A model generated the notes under the pieces. The model had not been told where the DNA came from and did not search any database. It was given only the letters and a program-made list of their open reading frames with translations. A program made the position numbers and the translations under genes. Source: an uncultured Myxococcales bacterium (lineage in GTDB: Bacteria; Myxococcota_A; UBA9042). Taken from it: a stretch of DNA of 64,000 bases. Location: the NCBI GenBank assembly GCA_903896545.1, contig CAITYF010000056.1, positions 1-64,000 of the forward strand, in the 5' to 3' direction. Each line of letters opens with the position of its first letter. Positions within the stretch are counted from its first letter, which is position 1. Positions 54,638 through 63,672 of this stretch are shown here, one piece after another.

Positions 54638-56997
54638 GGCAACACCTCGTCACCGGGCTCGTCGGGACCCTCGCGCGGCTCACCCGCCGGCCGATTCGCG
54701 GGGTCCTCTTCGTGCGGCACGGTCGGCGTCGACTCTGGATCGGTGATCGGCGTTTCGTCGAGTTCTTCTTGCGCGTTTGCAGCTTTCTTGCGGCCTTTGG
54801 CCGTCAGCGCCTCGCTCGGCTTTGTGTGCGGATGGCGCGCGAACCACGACTCGACGATCTTCACCGCAATCGGCGCCGCGTTGTGACCACCTGAACCGCC
54901 ATGCTCCACGAACACCGCGACGGTAATCTCCGGATCTTCCGCCGGCGCGTAGCCGACAAACCACGCGTGGTCGTTTTGCATCCACGTCGTCAGCCGCCCC
55001 AGCGCCAGCGGATCCGCCTTCAAGCGCTCGACCATCTCCGCGCGCGGGCGTTGCGCCGCCTGCGCCGTCCCTGTCTTGCCCGCCATCATCACGTTGGTCG
55101 GCTGGCTGCTGTACGCCGTGCCGCCTTCATCGTTCACGACCGCCAGCAGCGCGTTGCGAATGAACCGCAGCGTGGACGACTTCACCGGCAGATCGCGGCC
55201 TTCCGGACGCGGCAGTCGCGGCAACATTTTGCCATCGGGCCCTTCAAAGCCCTGCACCAGCGTAATGTTGGGCAGGATGCCGTCGCGACCCAGCGCCGAG
55301 TACACGCGCGCCACCTGTAGCGGCGTCGCCGTCACGTCTTTTTGCCCAACGGCCGTCGACAGCGCAAAACCGGGGTAGTAGCCGCCCTTGACGTGCTGCG
55401 CGTACCACTCGCGCGTCGGCAAGCGGCCCAGCGCCTCGTGGATCTCGATGCCAGTCGGTTCGCCGTAGCCCAGCTTGCGCGCCCACGCTTCGAGGCGATC
55501 CAGGCCGAGCAATTCGCCCAAGTGGTAGAAGTACACGTCACAGGATGAACGGATCGCCTCGCGCAAGTTGACGTCGCCGTGGCCGCGCTTGGAGTGGCAG
55601 TGAAAGCGCCGGCCGCCAAAGTCGTAGTAGCCGGGACAGTGAAACGTTGTCGTCGCGTTGACGATGTTCTCTTCCAAAGCGGCGATCGCCGCGACGATTT
55701 TGAACGTCGACGCTGGCGGAAACGCGTGGACGGCTTTGTCCAAGAGCGGCGCGTACGCGGCGGTGTCGGTCGACGTCTTGCCGTGCGGCGCGCGCTTACC
55801 GGACATCGTGTTCGGGTCGAAACTCGGCTTGGAATAGAGCGCCAGGACTTCCCCAGTGCGCGCGTCGATCACCACAGCCGAGCCGGAAAACACGTCCTTC
55901 ATTGCCACTTTTGCCGCACGCTGTAGCTCCAGATCCAGCGTCAGCCGCATCGTCAGCCCCGGCACCGTCGGGCGCGGCTCCAGTCCGGCGATCAGATCGT
56001 CCATCCCCTTCGCGCTTTCCTCATTGCCAGACCGCCGCACAACCACTTGCTCACCGTCGATGCCGCGCAGCGCCTGATCAAACGCGCGTTCCAGCCCCGT
56101 CTTGCCCACGCGATCGGTCAGCGCATAGCGCGACGGCAGCCACGGCAGGAGCGGCGCGCGGTCGGCGTCCGTCACGTAGCCGACGTAGCCCAGCAGGTGA
56201 CTGGCCAGGAACCGAAACGGGTACTCGCGCTGAATTTCTGACTGCAACCGCGCTTCGGGCAACAGGTGCAAATTCGCACGCAGCACCGCGACTTCGTCGT
56301 TGAACGTGCGCTGGCACAGCGGGCACTTCAGGTTGTGGTGGCCATGGTGGAGTGCGTGGTGGTCGTAAGGGCACTGCTCCGCCGTCGAGAATTCCCGCTC
56401 GCAGGACGAGCAGCGCAGTCCATCACCGGTGGAAATCGGCTGCAGCTTGCGCTGGTCAAACGGACACGCCTTCTTCGCGGGCACGGGCTCGAAATTGCGA
56501 CCGCAGACCGGGCAGAAACGGTATTCGACCTCGGACGTCAGTTCCAGCTGGCTCGAATCGTACGGACAGTGCGTCGACACGAGATCGCGGCGCACCACCA
56601 GCGGCTGGCGTTTGCGCGGATCGGCGTCCTTGAGCAACTCGGCGCGCAGCGACTCGACCTCGGCGTCGGTCATGTCCAGCAGTTCACGCAAGTGCGCCAC
56701 GATCGTCGCGATGCGGTCCGGTTTCACTTTCGCTGGCAAAAGTTCGAGCGAGTGGCTCTCCAGATTGCGCGCCAAAATCGTGCCGTCCGAGCCTTTGATT
56801 TGCCCACGCGGCGCTTGCGAACGGATCTTGCCGACGCGTTCAATCGTCGCGATCTTCTCGTAATTGGCGCCCATCACGCCCTGAACGATCACCAGACGCG
56901 CGATCAGCACCAGAACGGCGACAAAAACGGCAGCCATCGCCAAGCGATTGCGGGCGTGAAAGCGTTGCGCGTCATGGGAAGGGCCAAGGACTGTCAT
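54634..56997 (-). CDS. mrdA: Penicillin-binding protein 2 with Cys-rich zinc-ribbon-like insert
   Basis: 787 aa from MTVLGPSHDAQRF; active-site motifs FPPASTFKI (SxxK), SSCDVYFY, MMAGKTGTAQ; insert at aa ~144-235 (about 56293-56568). Confidence 0.93.
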   Translation of the reverse strand: MTVLGPSHDAQRFHARNRLAMAAVFVAVLVLIARLVIVQGVMGANYEKIATIERVGKIRSQAPRGQIKGSDGTILARNLESHSLELLPAKVKPDRIATIVAHLRELLDMTDAEVESLRAELLKDADPRKRQPLVVRRDLVSTHCPYDSSQLELTSEVEYRFCPVCGRNFEPVPAKKACPFDQRKLQPISTGDGLRCSSCEREFSTAEQCPYDHHALHHGHHNLKCPLCQRTFNDEVAVLRANLHLLPEARLQSEIQREYPFRFLASHLLGYVGYVTDADRAPLLPWLPSRYALTDRVGKTGLERAFDQALRGIDGEQVVVRRSGNEESAKGMDDLIAGLEPRPTVPGLTMRLTLDLELQRAAKVAMKDVFSGSAVVIDARTGEVLALYSKPSFDPNTMSGKRAPHGKTSTDTAAYAPLLDKAVHAFPPASTFKIVAAIAALEENIVNATTTFHCPGYYDFGGRRFHCHSKRGHGDVNLREAIRSSCDVYFYHLGELLGLDRLEAWARKLGYGEPTGIEIHEALGRLPTREWYAQHVKGGYYPGFALSTAVGQKDVTATPLQVARVYSALGRDGILPNITLVQGFEGPDGKMLPRLPRPEGRDLPVKSSTLRFIRNALLAVVNDEGGTAYSSQPTNVMMAGKTGTAQAAQRPRAEMVERLKADPLALGRLTTWMQNDHAWFVGYAPAEDPEITVAVFVEHGGSGGHNAAPIAVKIVESWFARHPHTKPSEALTAKGRKKAANAQEELDETPITDPESTPTVPHEEDPANRPAGEPREGPDEPGDEVLP

Positions 56998-57099
56998 CGT
57001 TTGTCGCGCCGTTTGCGGCGGCAGAGTGTCCAACGCGAGCGGCGACCGGTCAACCGCACGGCGCATTCGTGCAAATTTGCGTGTCGCGCCGCGCGCATA

Positions 57100-57133
57100 C
57101 TGACGACGCGCATGTGGCCGTGTAGGATACACG
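57100..57133 (+). promoter_or_regulatory. sigma70-like promoter with an overlapping inverted repeat
   Basis: CTGACG-N17-TAGGAT (57100-57128); CGTGTA-GGA-TACACG (57119-57133) covers the -10. Confidence 0.45.
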
Positions 57134-57171
57134 CGGGTGGCGGCGTTGGTAGCCGTTCGAGGGGATTGAGT

Positions 57172-58284
57172 ATGCGCCAAGTCATTGTTTCCGTTCTGGC
57201 TTCTTTGGGTCTCGTCGCTTGCGGTGCCAGCACCGGCGGCGGTGGCAGCGGCAACCCTTACGGCGTGACGCCAACGGATACCGTGGGTGGCATCTTGGAC
57301 GTCGCCTCGGACACAGGCTCGGTAGACGACACAGGCAAAGTCAGCGACACACCCACGGTCACAGACACCGTCCAGCCCGGTTCGCTCAAGACGTGTATCG
57401 CGTCGTCGCAGTGCGCCATCGACGCGTGCAAAGCCGCGTGGTCCGCAACGTGTGGTCAGACGTGCGCCAACGCGACCGCCAAGGAAGCCGCGCCGACCGC
57501 GTCCGCGCTGCTCGACTGCACGACCAAAAAGTGCCTCCAAGGCAAGTGCGCTGGCACCAGCCCGCCGACGCAGAAGTGCATGGACGACTGCACCGCTTCC
57601 GACTGCCCCAATGAACTCGTCGCCTGCTGGGAACAGGGCGGCACGCCCGGCACGCAGGGCTGCAGCACGATCCTCAACTGCCTCACCGGCTGCGACAGCA
57701 ATCCGCAGCGCTTCACCTGCCAGGCCGCCTGCTACAACGCCGTCAACAAGACCGGCGAGACGCAGTTCAAGACGCTCAGCACCTGCGTGAATGCCAACGG
57801 CGGCAAGGCAGACAAGTGCGTGAAGGAATCGCTCTTGTGCTTGTCGGATGGCAAGACCGGCAGCGGATCGTGCTACGACGTTCAGGCGTGCTTGGCCAAG
57901 TGCGCGACGGGTGACACGCAGTGCCAGGGCACTTGCTACGGCAACGGCAGCGCGACCAGCCAAACTCAACTCCTCACGCTGATGAACTGCGTCAATACCA
58001 GCGGCGCGGACAAGTGCCTCGGCGAGACGGTCACGTGCGCCACGCCAACGGGCAGCGTGGGTTGCGTCGACACGGCCACCTGCGTGACCGGCTGCGGCAC
58101 CGGCGCGACGCAAGCCGCGTGCGTGATGGACTGCTTGCACAAAGCATCGAGCGGCGGCGCCAGCGCGTTTGCGAAGCTCGCCCCGTGCGTGCAGAAGAAC
58201 TGCCCCGGCTGCACCGGCAGCGCGTGTCAGAACTGCGCCGCGAGCAAGTGCCTGAGCGACGCGCTGAACTGCAACAGCAACTGA
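57172..58284 (+). CDS. Cys-rich repeat lipoprotein
   Basis: Start MRQVIVSVLASLGLVACGAS (lipobox); Asp/Thr-rich linker; repeated Cys modules to the C-terminus. Confidence 0.8.
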   Translation: MRQVIVSVLASLGLVACGASTGGGGSGNPYGVTPTDTVGGILDVASDTGSVDDTGKVSDTPTVTDTVQPGSLKTCIASSQCAIDACKAAWSATCGQTCANATAKEAAPTASALLDCTTKKCLQGKCAGTSPPTQKCMDDCTASDCPNELVACWEQGGTPGTQGCSTILNCLTGCDSNPQRFTCQAACYNAVNKTGETQFKTLSTCVNANGGKADKCVKESLLCLSDGKTGSGSCYDVQACLAKCATGDTQCQGTCYGNGSATSQTQLLTLMNCVNTSGADKCLGETVTCATPTGSVGCVDTATCVTGCGTGATQAACVMDCLHKASSGGASAFAKLAPCVQKNCPGCTGSACQNCAASKCLSDALNCNSN

Positions 58285-58331
58285 CCGCTTTCTGTCGGCT
58301 GCCGCAAGGACTACACTGACGCCGCGATCGT

Positions 58332-60689
58332 GTGGATCGCGCAGGTCGTGTCGTGAAGTTGTGCGCGTTTGCGATTCTTCTGACTTCTACGCTCACCGCG
58401 TGTACGTCGCGCGTCGATGCACCGCCCGCCACGCACGTCGGCGTCGCGGGTGCGACTGAATTTCTCGCGATCGCTGCATTTTCCCCGCGTGACGTCGTCG
58501 TGCTCGCCTGTCCAGCCACGACTTCTGCCGATGCACGCTTGGCGTGTGGTGGTTCAGGTCTGGACTTCGCCGCGGACGTTTCGTCCGTCGATCTGCTGGT
58601 CAAGGCGCGTGAGCACCTGTTTGTGCGACAAAACGTGACGGGCGCGGTGGACTTGGATCTTCCCGCCTTGGCCGCCGCAGCAAGCACACCGGACTATGCG
58701 CGTGGCTTTGCCGCAACGGGTGAATCCGCATTTCTCGACTTTGCCTATCGCGCGGACACGGAGCTGGGCACGTCGTGGTCGGTCAAGTTCTACATTGCCG
58801 ACGTGCAAACCACGCCCAAGGTCTACTTTCAGAACACGCGCAAGCACCCGCTGCACTACACGTTTGCCCACGACGTGCTGGGCGTGCCGGGGAACGTCTC
58901 GGCTTTTGAGGCGGCGACCTACCACGGCGCGGATCGTCAGGCGATGGCCGGCACGCTGGTGTACTACCCGGATCTGCATCCACACGCTGCGGCGTTGCCA
59001 GGTGACGCGTCGGGCGTCGTGGCGCTGACGTTCTTTCCCAGCGATGACGCCACGCCAGCGCAGGTCGCACGCGCGCACGGAGCGATCGAAGAAGTGCTGG
59101 GCTTTGTGCCGCTGACGGGTGGACACAAGCGTCTGGTGTACGTGCCGGCGGGTTCAACGCAAGAAGCGCAAGCCGTGAGCGCGCCCGAACCGCTGCTGCG
59201 CCAAGGCGTGCCCGTGCTGACGCGCACGGAACTTTACGGCGGGCTGAAACAGCAGTTGCTCAATCCCGGCGTGGCTTTTGGCAAGCTGCAGCGGATCGAT
59301 CCGGACACGCTCGCGCACACGCCGGTTTCGCGCGGCGATGTGCTGGTGCTGACGCGGCTGCCGAATCAGGCGCCTCTTGTGGGCGGGACGATCACCGAAG
59401 AACTGCAGACGCCGCTGGCGCACGTCAACGTGGCGGCCCACACGCGTGGCGCGCCGAACATGGCGCTGTTGAACGCGGGCAGCGACCCGCGGATCGCGCC
59501 GCTTCTCGGCAAGTTTGTGCGCTTTGAAGTGGGCAAAGGCGTGTTCACGCTGCGCGAAGCGACGCTGGAGGAAGCGCAGGCGTACTGGACAAGCCAAGCG
59601 CGACCGCTCTATGTGCCGCCGCACGACGATGACACGAGCGATTTGCGCGATTTTGCCCAGCTTGGCTTTGCCGATTCGATCCGCGTCGGCGTCAAGGCAG
59701 CGAACTTGGCGGAGATGACGCACGTCCTGCCAGACAACACGCCGAAGGGCTTTGCCGTGCCGTTTCACTATTACGCGCAGTTCATGGCGACTGGGCAGGC
59801 AACGACGGCCACTTGTGATGCGGCGCGGACGAATTGCACCGACGAAGGACGGACTGCCGCCATTTGCGATGCCGCACGCGCACTGTGTCTACCCGCAGGC
59901 GTGACAGCGGAAGTGCTGACGGATCACGTCGGACGACTGCTCGCGGACGAGACCTTTGCGACGGACACCGCGTTGCGCGAAGCGGCGCTGGACAACTTGA
60001 ACGCGATCATGGCCGCGACGGCGATTGACCCGCAGCTCGCGACTGATCTCGATGCACGGGTCACGGGTTTGGCAGGGACGGCGAACGTGAAGCTTCGCTC
60101 GTCGACCAACAGCGAGGACCTACCCGATTTCAGCGGCGCGGGCCTCTATGAGTCGTACACCGCAACGGGCGCGGGGAGCAAAGCGGCGCACCTGCGGATC
60201 CGACTCGTGTGGGCTTCCGTCTGGACGTTTCGCGCTTTTGAGGAGCGTGAGTTCTGGCACATCGATCACAAGGCCGTGCGCATGGGCGTCCTCGTCCAGC
60301 CATCCTTCCCCGATGAACAGGCCAACGGCGTCCTAATCACCCAGAACCTCGCGGATCCGAACACCGTGGGCTACTACGTCAACGTGCAAAAGGGCGAAGA
60401 GTCCGTGACCAATCCGACGGGCGGCGAGCTCGCGGAGATCTTCAGTATTCTGCCGTCGCCCACTGGCCTGCAGGTCGCGCGATCGCGGTTCTCATCCCTT
60501 TCACCCGACGTGCCGCTGCTCACGCTGCCCGAAGTGACCGCGCTATTTGCCGCCGCGTACAAAGTGCAGCAACATTTTGCGCCGCTGTACGGCAAGGATC
60601 CGAGCCTGATGGCGCTCGACATGGAGTTCAAGTTTCACGGCCCGGAGCGCAAGTTGTTCTTGAAGCAGGTTCGACCATATCACCAGTAG
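58332..60689 (+). CDS. Lipoprotein with PEP synthase/PPDK-like domains
   Basis: CAFAILLTSTLTACTS lipobox; TPLAHVNVAAHTRGAPNMAL; VKAANLAEM..PKGFAVPFHYY; LRSSTNSEDLPDFSGAGLYES; start GTG 58332 or 58353. Confidence 0.8.
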   Translation: MDRAGRVVKLCAFAILLTSTLTACTSRVDAPPATHVGVAGATEFLAIAAFSPRDVVVLACPATTSADARLACGGSGLDFAADVSSVDLLVKAREHLFVRQNVTGAVDLDLPALAAAASTPDYARGFAATGESAFLDFAYRADTELGTSWSVKFYIADVQTTPKVYFQNTRKHPLHYTFAHDVLGVPGNVSAFEAATYHGADRQAMAGTLVYYPDLHPHAAALPGDASGVVALTFFPSDDATPAQVARAHGAIEEVLGFVPLTGGHKRLVYVPAGSTQEAQAVSAPEPLLRQGVPVLTRTELYGGLKQQLLNPGVAFGKLQRIDPDTLAHTPVSRGDVLVLTRLPNQAPLVGGTITEELQTPLAHVNVAAHTRGAPNMALLNAGSDPRIAPLLGKFVRFEVGKGVFTLREATLEEAQAYWTSQARPLYVPPHDDDTSDLRDFAQLGFADSIRVGVKAANLAEMTHVLPDNTPKGFAVPFHYYAQFMATGQATTATCDAARTNCTDEGRTAAICDAARALCLPAGVTAEVLTDHVGRLLADETFATDTALREAALDNLNAIMAATAIDPQLATDLDARVTGLAGTANVKLRSSTNSEDLPDFSGAGLYESYTATGAGSKAAHLRIRLVWASVWTFRAFEEREFWHIDHKAVRMGVLVQPSFPDEQANGVLITQNLADPNTVGYYVNVQKGEESVTNPTGGELAEIFSILPSPTGLQVARSRFSSLSPDVPLLTLPEVTALFAAAYKVQQHFAPLYGKDPSLMALDMEFKFHGPERKLFLKQVRPYHQ

Positions 60690-60699
60690 GAGACGTTTC

Positions 60700-61491
60700 A
60701 TGCGTAAGTTCAGCCTGATTTTGATGACGTGCGGACTTGCCGCATGTTCCAACAGCACCACCAGCAGCGGCAGCGATCCGGTGGACGCGACCATCGATGC
60801 CGCGACGGACGCCAGCGATGTGGCCGCGGACGTCACGGGGACCGACGCAGTGAGCGACGTCGCCGCCGATGTCGCGCCGGACGTGGCTCCCGATGTTGCG
60901 CCAGACGTCGCGCCAGACGTCGCGCCGATCGACGCAGCGGAAACGAGCAGCGGCGGCGAATACGGCTTTCCCGCCTACCGCAAATCCGTCGACACGAAGG
61001 TGACGTGCTCGCAGCCCGGACCGATGGCGACCGACGGCACGTTTCCGTACACCGACTGGCTCTGCACGTTCGAGGCAAGCGGCACCAAAGGCTACCTCTA
61101 CCTCGAGAACACGCCCAAGGACTGCGTTTGCATGATGAGCTGCTCGCCTGTGTTCACGACCAAGGGCTGGATCTCGGTGGGCGGCAAGGTCACCGAACTC
61201 AACCCGGTCAGCTACGACGGGGGTGGCAACCACAACAACGATAGCGTCGAGTTCGCTTACGGCGGCAAGGCCTACAAGGCGTATCACTCTTCATTCGGCT
61301 TTGGCTGGCGCAAGTGCCAGCCGATGGACTGTCTGCAGGTGGAAGACAAAATCGCCGGCACGGTGAGCGACGACGGCTGCACGAAAGAGCGCACGCTGCC
61401 GATCGCGTGTGTGCCGATCGATCCCGATGGTACGCACGCGCTGCTGAACGACACGTTCAAGCCGTGCGCGGGCGATCCGAACTACCCGTAG
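60700..61491 (+). CDS. Lipoprotein with (DVAP)n linker
   Basis: MRKFSLILMTCGLAACSNS lipobox; (DVAP)x5; Cys-containing globular C-terminus. Confidence 0.75.
   Translation: MRKFSLILMTCGLAACSNSTTSSGSDPVDATIDAATDASDVAADVTGTDAVSDVAADVAPDVAPDVAPDVAPDVAPIDAAETSSGGEYGFPAYRKSVDTKVTCSQPGPMATDGTFPYTDWLCTFEASGTKGYLYLENTPKDCVCMMSCSPVFTTKGWISVGGKVTELNPVSYDGGGNHNNDSVEFAYGGKAYKAYHSSFGFGWRKCQPMDCLQVEDKIAGTVSDDGCTKERTLPIACVPIDPDGTHALLNDTFKPCAGDPNYP
60868..60927 (+). repeat. In-frame 12-bp tandem repeat GAYGTNGCNCCN x5 (DVAP)
   Basis: Five consecutive 12-bp units inside the 60700 CDS. Confidence 0.9.
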
Positions 61492-61494
61492 CCG

Positions 61495-62013
61495 CTACTT
61501 CCGGCCGAGCAGTCCGGACCGATGCGGGTGCTCAAAGCGGCCAGTCACGCGATCCAGAAGACCAAACCACGGCGGCGCGACGAGCATCGTGATGAGCGCG
61601 AGTGGGAGCGCCATGCGCAGAACGTCGCCGTAGGCGTCAAAAGCGCGGTGGAAAACGGCTTCGAGGAGCAGAAAGACGACCGTCGCGGCGAGACTCAACG
61701 CCGCCGAAGTTGCCATCACGGGCACAGCGCTGCGGAGATCCACGCGCGGCTCCAGGAAACGACCGAGCAGCGCCGCGAGCACGCCGACCTCCGTGTAGAG
61801 CCCCACGGGCACGGACAGCGACAGACCGTCTTTCAAAAGACCAACCGTGAAGCCGACGAGCACCGCTGTGGGCGTGGAAGTCCGGCTGCCGGCGTAGAGC
61901 GCTGTGAGCAGCGCGACGTCGGGCGCAAAGAACTGGCTGTCGAAATGCCCCAGAAGCGGTGACAGCAAAGCCAGCGCGAGAAAGGCGAGAAGGATCCAGG
62001 CAAACGGCTTCAT
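61495..62013 (-). CDS. mreD: Rod shape-determining protein MreD
   Basis: Start MKPFAWILLAFLALALLSPL at 62013; small polytopic protein directly downstream of mreC. Confidence 0.85.
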   Translation of the reverse strand: MKPFAWILLAFLALALLSPLLGHFDSQFFAPDVALLTALYAGSRTSTPTAVLVGFTVGLLKDGLSLSVPVGLYTEVGVLAALLGRFLEPRVDLRSAVPVMATSAALSLAATVVFLLLEAVFHRAFDAYGDVLRMALPLALITMLVAPPWFGLLDRVTGRFEHPHRSGLLGRK

Positions 62014-62020
62014 CGGCTCC

Positions 62021-62983
62021 TCATGGCGGCGAATCCGGCGTGTTCGCTGGGTCGACTGTGCGTCGCGGTTTCCCAGGATCTGCTGGCGCTGCGGGTGCGA
62101 CGGGAGCAACGCCCGGTGCGGCTTCGGTGTCTGGACCGTGGTAGCCGGTCACGATCAACACTTCTTCGAGGGTCGCGTAGGACACCGCCGCCGCGAGGAC
62201 AAATTCCTGGTACGGACCGCTTTGCGTCGGTGCTGCATCGGCAATGTGGCCAATTTCCAGCCCCGCCGGAAATACGCGATCGTGGCCCGTCGTCAGCACA
62301 GCGTCGCCCGCTGCCAACGGCGTGCCGCGATCGAGCTTGTCCAAATGCACAAACTGCGCCGTAAATTCGTTGCGCTTGCCGTTGCCCTTCACCGAGCCAA
62401 TGACGCCTTTGCCCGGCACCGTCGCGTGCACCTGACTGCGTGCGTCCGTCACGAGCATCACGTCGGCGAAACCTTGGGACACGCGATCGATGCGCCCAAC
62501 GACGCCATCGTCCGTGATGACCGCCATGCCTTCCTTGATGCCAATCAGGCCGTCCGTGTCGATTTTGATCCGCATCACCTGAAAGAACTGCGACACGTCG
62601 CGCCCCAGCACGCGCGCGGGAACGGTCGTGAAGTCGCGGTGCTCCGCCTTGAACTCGCACAGCTCTTTGACGCGCTGCAGTTCCTCGCCGATCGCACGGG
62701 ACTTCAGCGCTTCACCGAGGAGCACGCGATTCTCGCGTTCCAGCACTTCCGCTCGCTCTTCGACTTTGGTCAAGAACACGTAGCGCGAAGCCGACTTGCG
62801 CATCGCTTCGATCGCGTCGTGGTTCAACTGCGTAAACGGCGACGTGATGGCCAAGAGCGCGCGCTCGACGAACGTCGACTCTGTCCGCGTCTTGCCGTGC
62901 CAGTACATCGACGCGATCGGCAGCACAAGCGCGAGCGTGAGCAGGATCGACTGGCGATAGCGGTTGAAAAGGTCGCGGATCAT
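62021..62983 (-). CDS. mreC: Rod shape-determining protein MreC
   Basis: 320 aa; N-terminal TM, coiled coil (LEREN..LLGEALKSR), beta domain GIKEGMAVITDDGVVGRIDRVSQGFADVMLVTD. Confidence 0.93.
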   Translation of the reverse strand: MIRDLFNRYRQSILLTLALVLPIASMYWHGKTRTESTFVERALLAITSPFTQLNHDAIEAMRKSASRYVFLTKVEERAEVLERENRVLLGEALKSRAIGEELQRVKELCEFKAEHRDFTTVPARVLGRDVSQFFQVMRIKIDTDGLIGIKEGMAVITDDGVVGRIDRVSQGFADVMLVTDARSQVHATVPGKGVIGSVKGNGKRNEFTAQFVHLDKLDRGTPLAAGDAVLTTGHDRVFPAGLEIGHIADAAPTQSGPYQEFVLAAAVSYATLEEVLIVTGYHGPDTEAAPGVAPVAPAAPADPGKPRRTVDPANTPDSPP

Positions 62984-62986
62984 CGC

Positions 62987-63586
62987 TTACGCATGGCCTC
63001 GCGTGCGGTTCTTGTGGTGAACGCGGCGCAAGCGATAGTGCGGCGCAACGATGCCGTGGACAACCAAAAAGCCTGCGGTCAGGATCAAGAGCACGACCGG
63101 CAGCCAAAACCACGGCGAGGCGTCGGGCGCCAGCATTTGCCGCGGACGACTGGAAGTGTGCCAGTTGCCCGTGCGTGCGCGGTCAAACAGGAGGAGCGTC
63201 CACACCGTGTTGACCACGAGCGCGGCGATCGTCGTCCACGCGCGATGAAACCAGCCGGCGGAAGGTCCCCAGCGCATGAAGTTGCCGATGAGAACGGCCA
63301 GCAAGAGCCCGGACCACGCGTAGATCTGCCAGTCGGCAAAATTCTCACGCAAGGCGATGAGGGTCGCGGACAACGTCGCCAACAGGTGCGAAACGAGGGC
63401 CCAGCGCAGCCAAAACGCGTGACCGAGCACCTCTTCCACCGGCGCAAGCGCAACGTCCGCGATCGCGTGAACGGCGTCCTGCACGGCGTGCTGGAGCGGC
63501 GCGTCGTCGGCCGGCGGTGCTGCTGCCTCGGCTTGGGCAACTTGCGGTGTCTTGTCCTCGTCGATCACGGTCCGTCCTGCGGCCAT
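62987..63586 (-). CDS. Membrane protein of unknown function
   Basis: Probable start MAAGRTVIDEDKTPQ at 63586; four hydrophobic segments; next to mreC. Confidence 0.65.
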   Translation of the reverse strand: MAAGRTVIDEDKTPQVAQAEAAAPPADDAPLQHAVQDAVHAIADVALAPVEEVLGHAFWLRWALVSHLLATLSATLIALRENFADWQIYAWSGLLLAVLIGNFMRWGPSAGWFHRAWTTIAALVVNTVWTLLLFDRARTGNWHTSSRPRQMLAPDASPWFWLPVVLLILTAGFLVVHGIVAPHYRLRRVHHKNRTRGHA

Positions 63587-63672
63587 CCGGTGACGGCCGT
63601 CGTCGCATGATCGATGCGGTTGGCCGCGTTGGCAAATCTCCGACGTGGTATTCTGCGCAACAGGAGGCACGC

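Noticed and set aside
56998-58140. N-terminal 381 aa of the 1168-aa ORF containing PBP2
   Set aside because: Overlaps the Cys-rich lipoprotein gene on the other strand; PBP2 starts at 56997 just before its TM helix.
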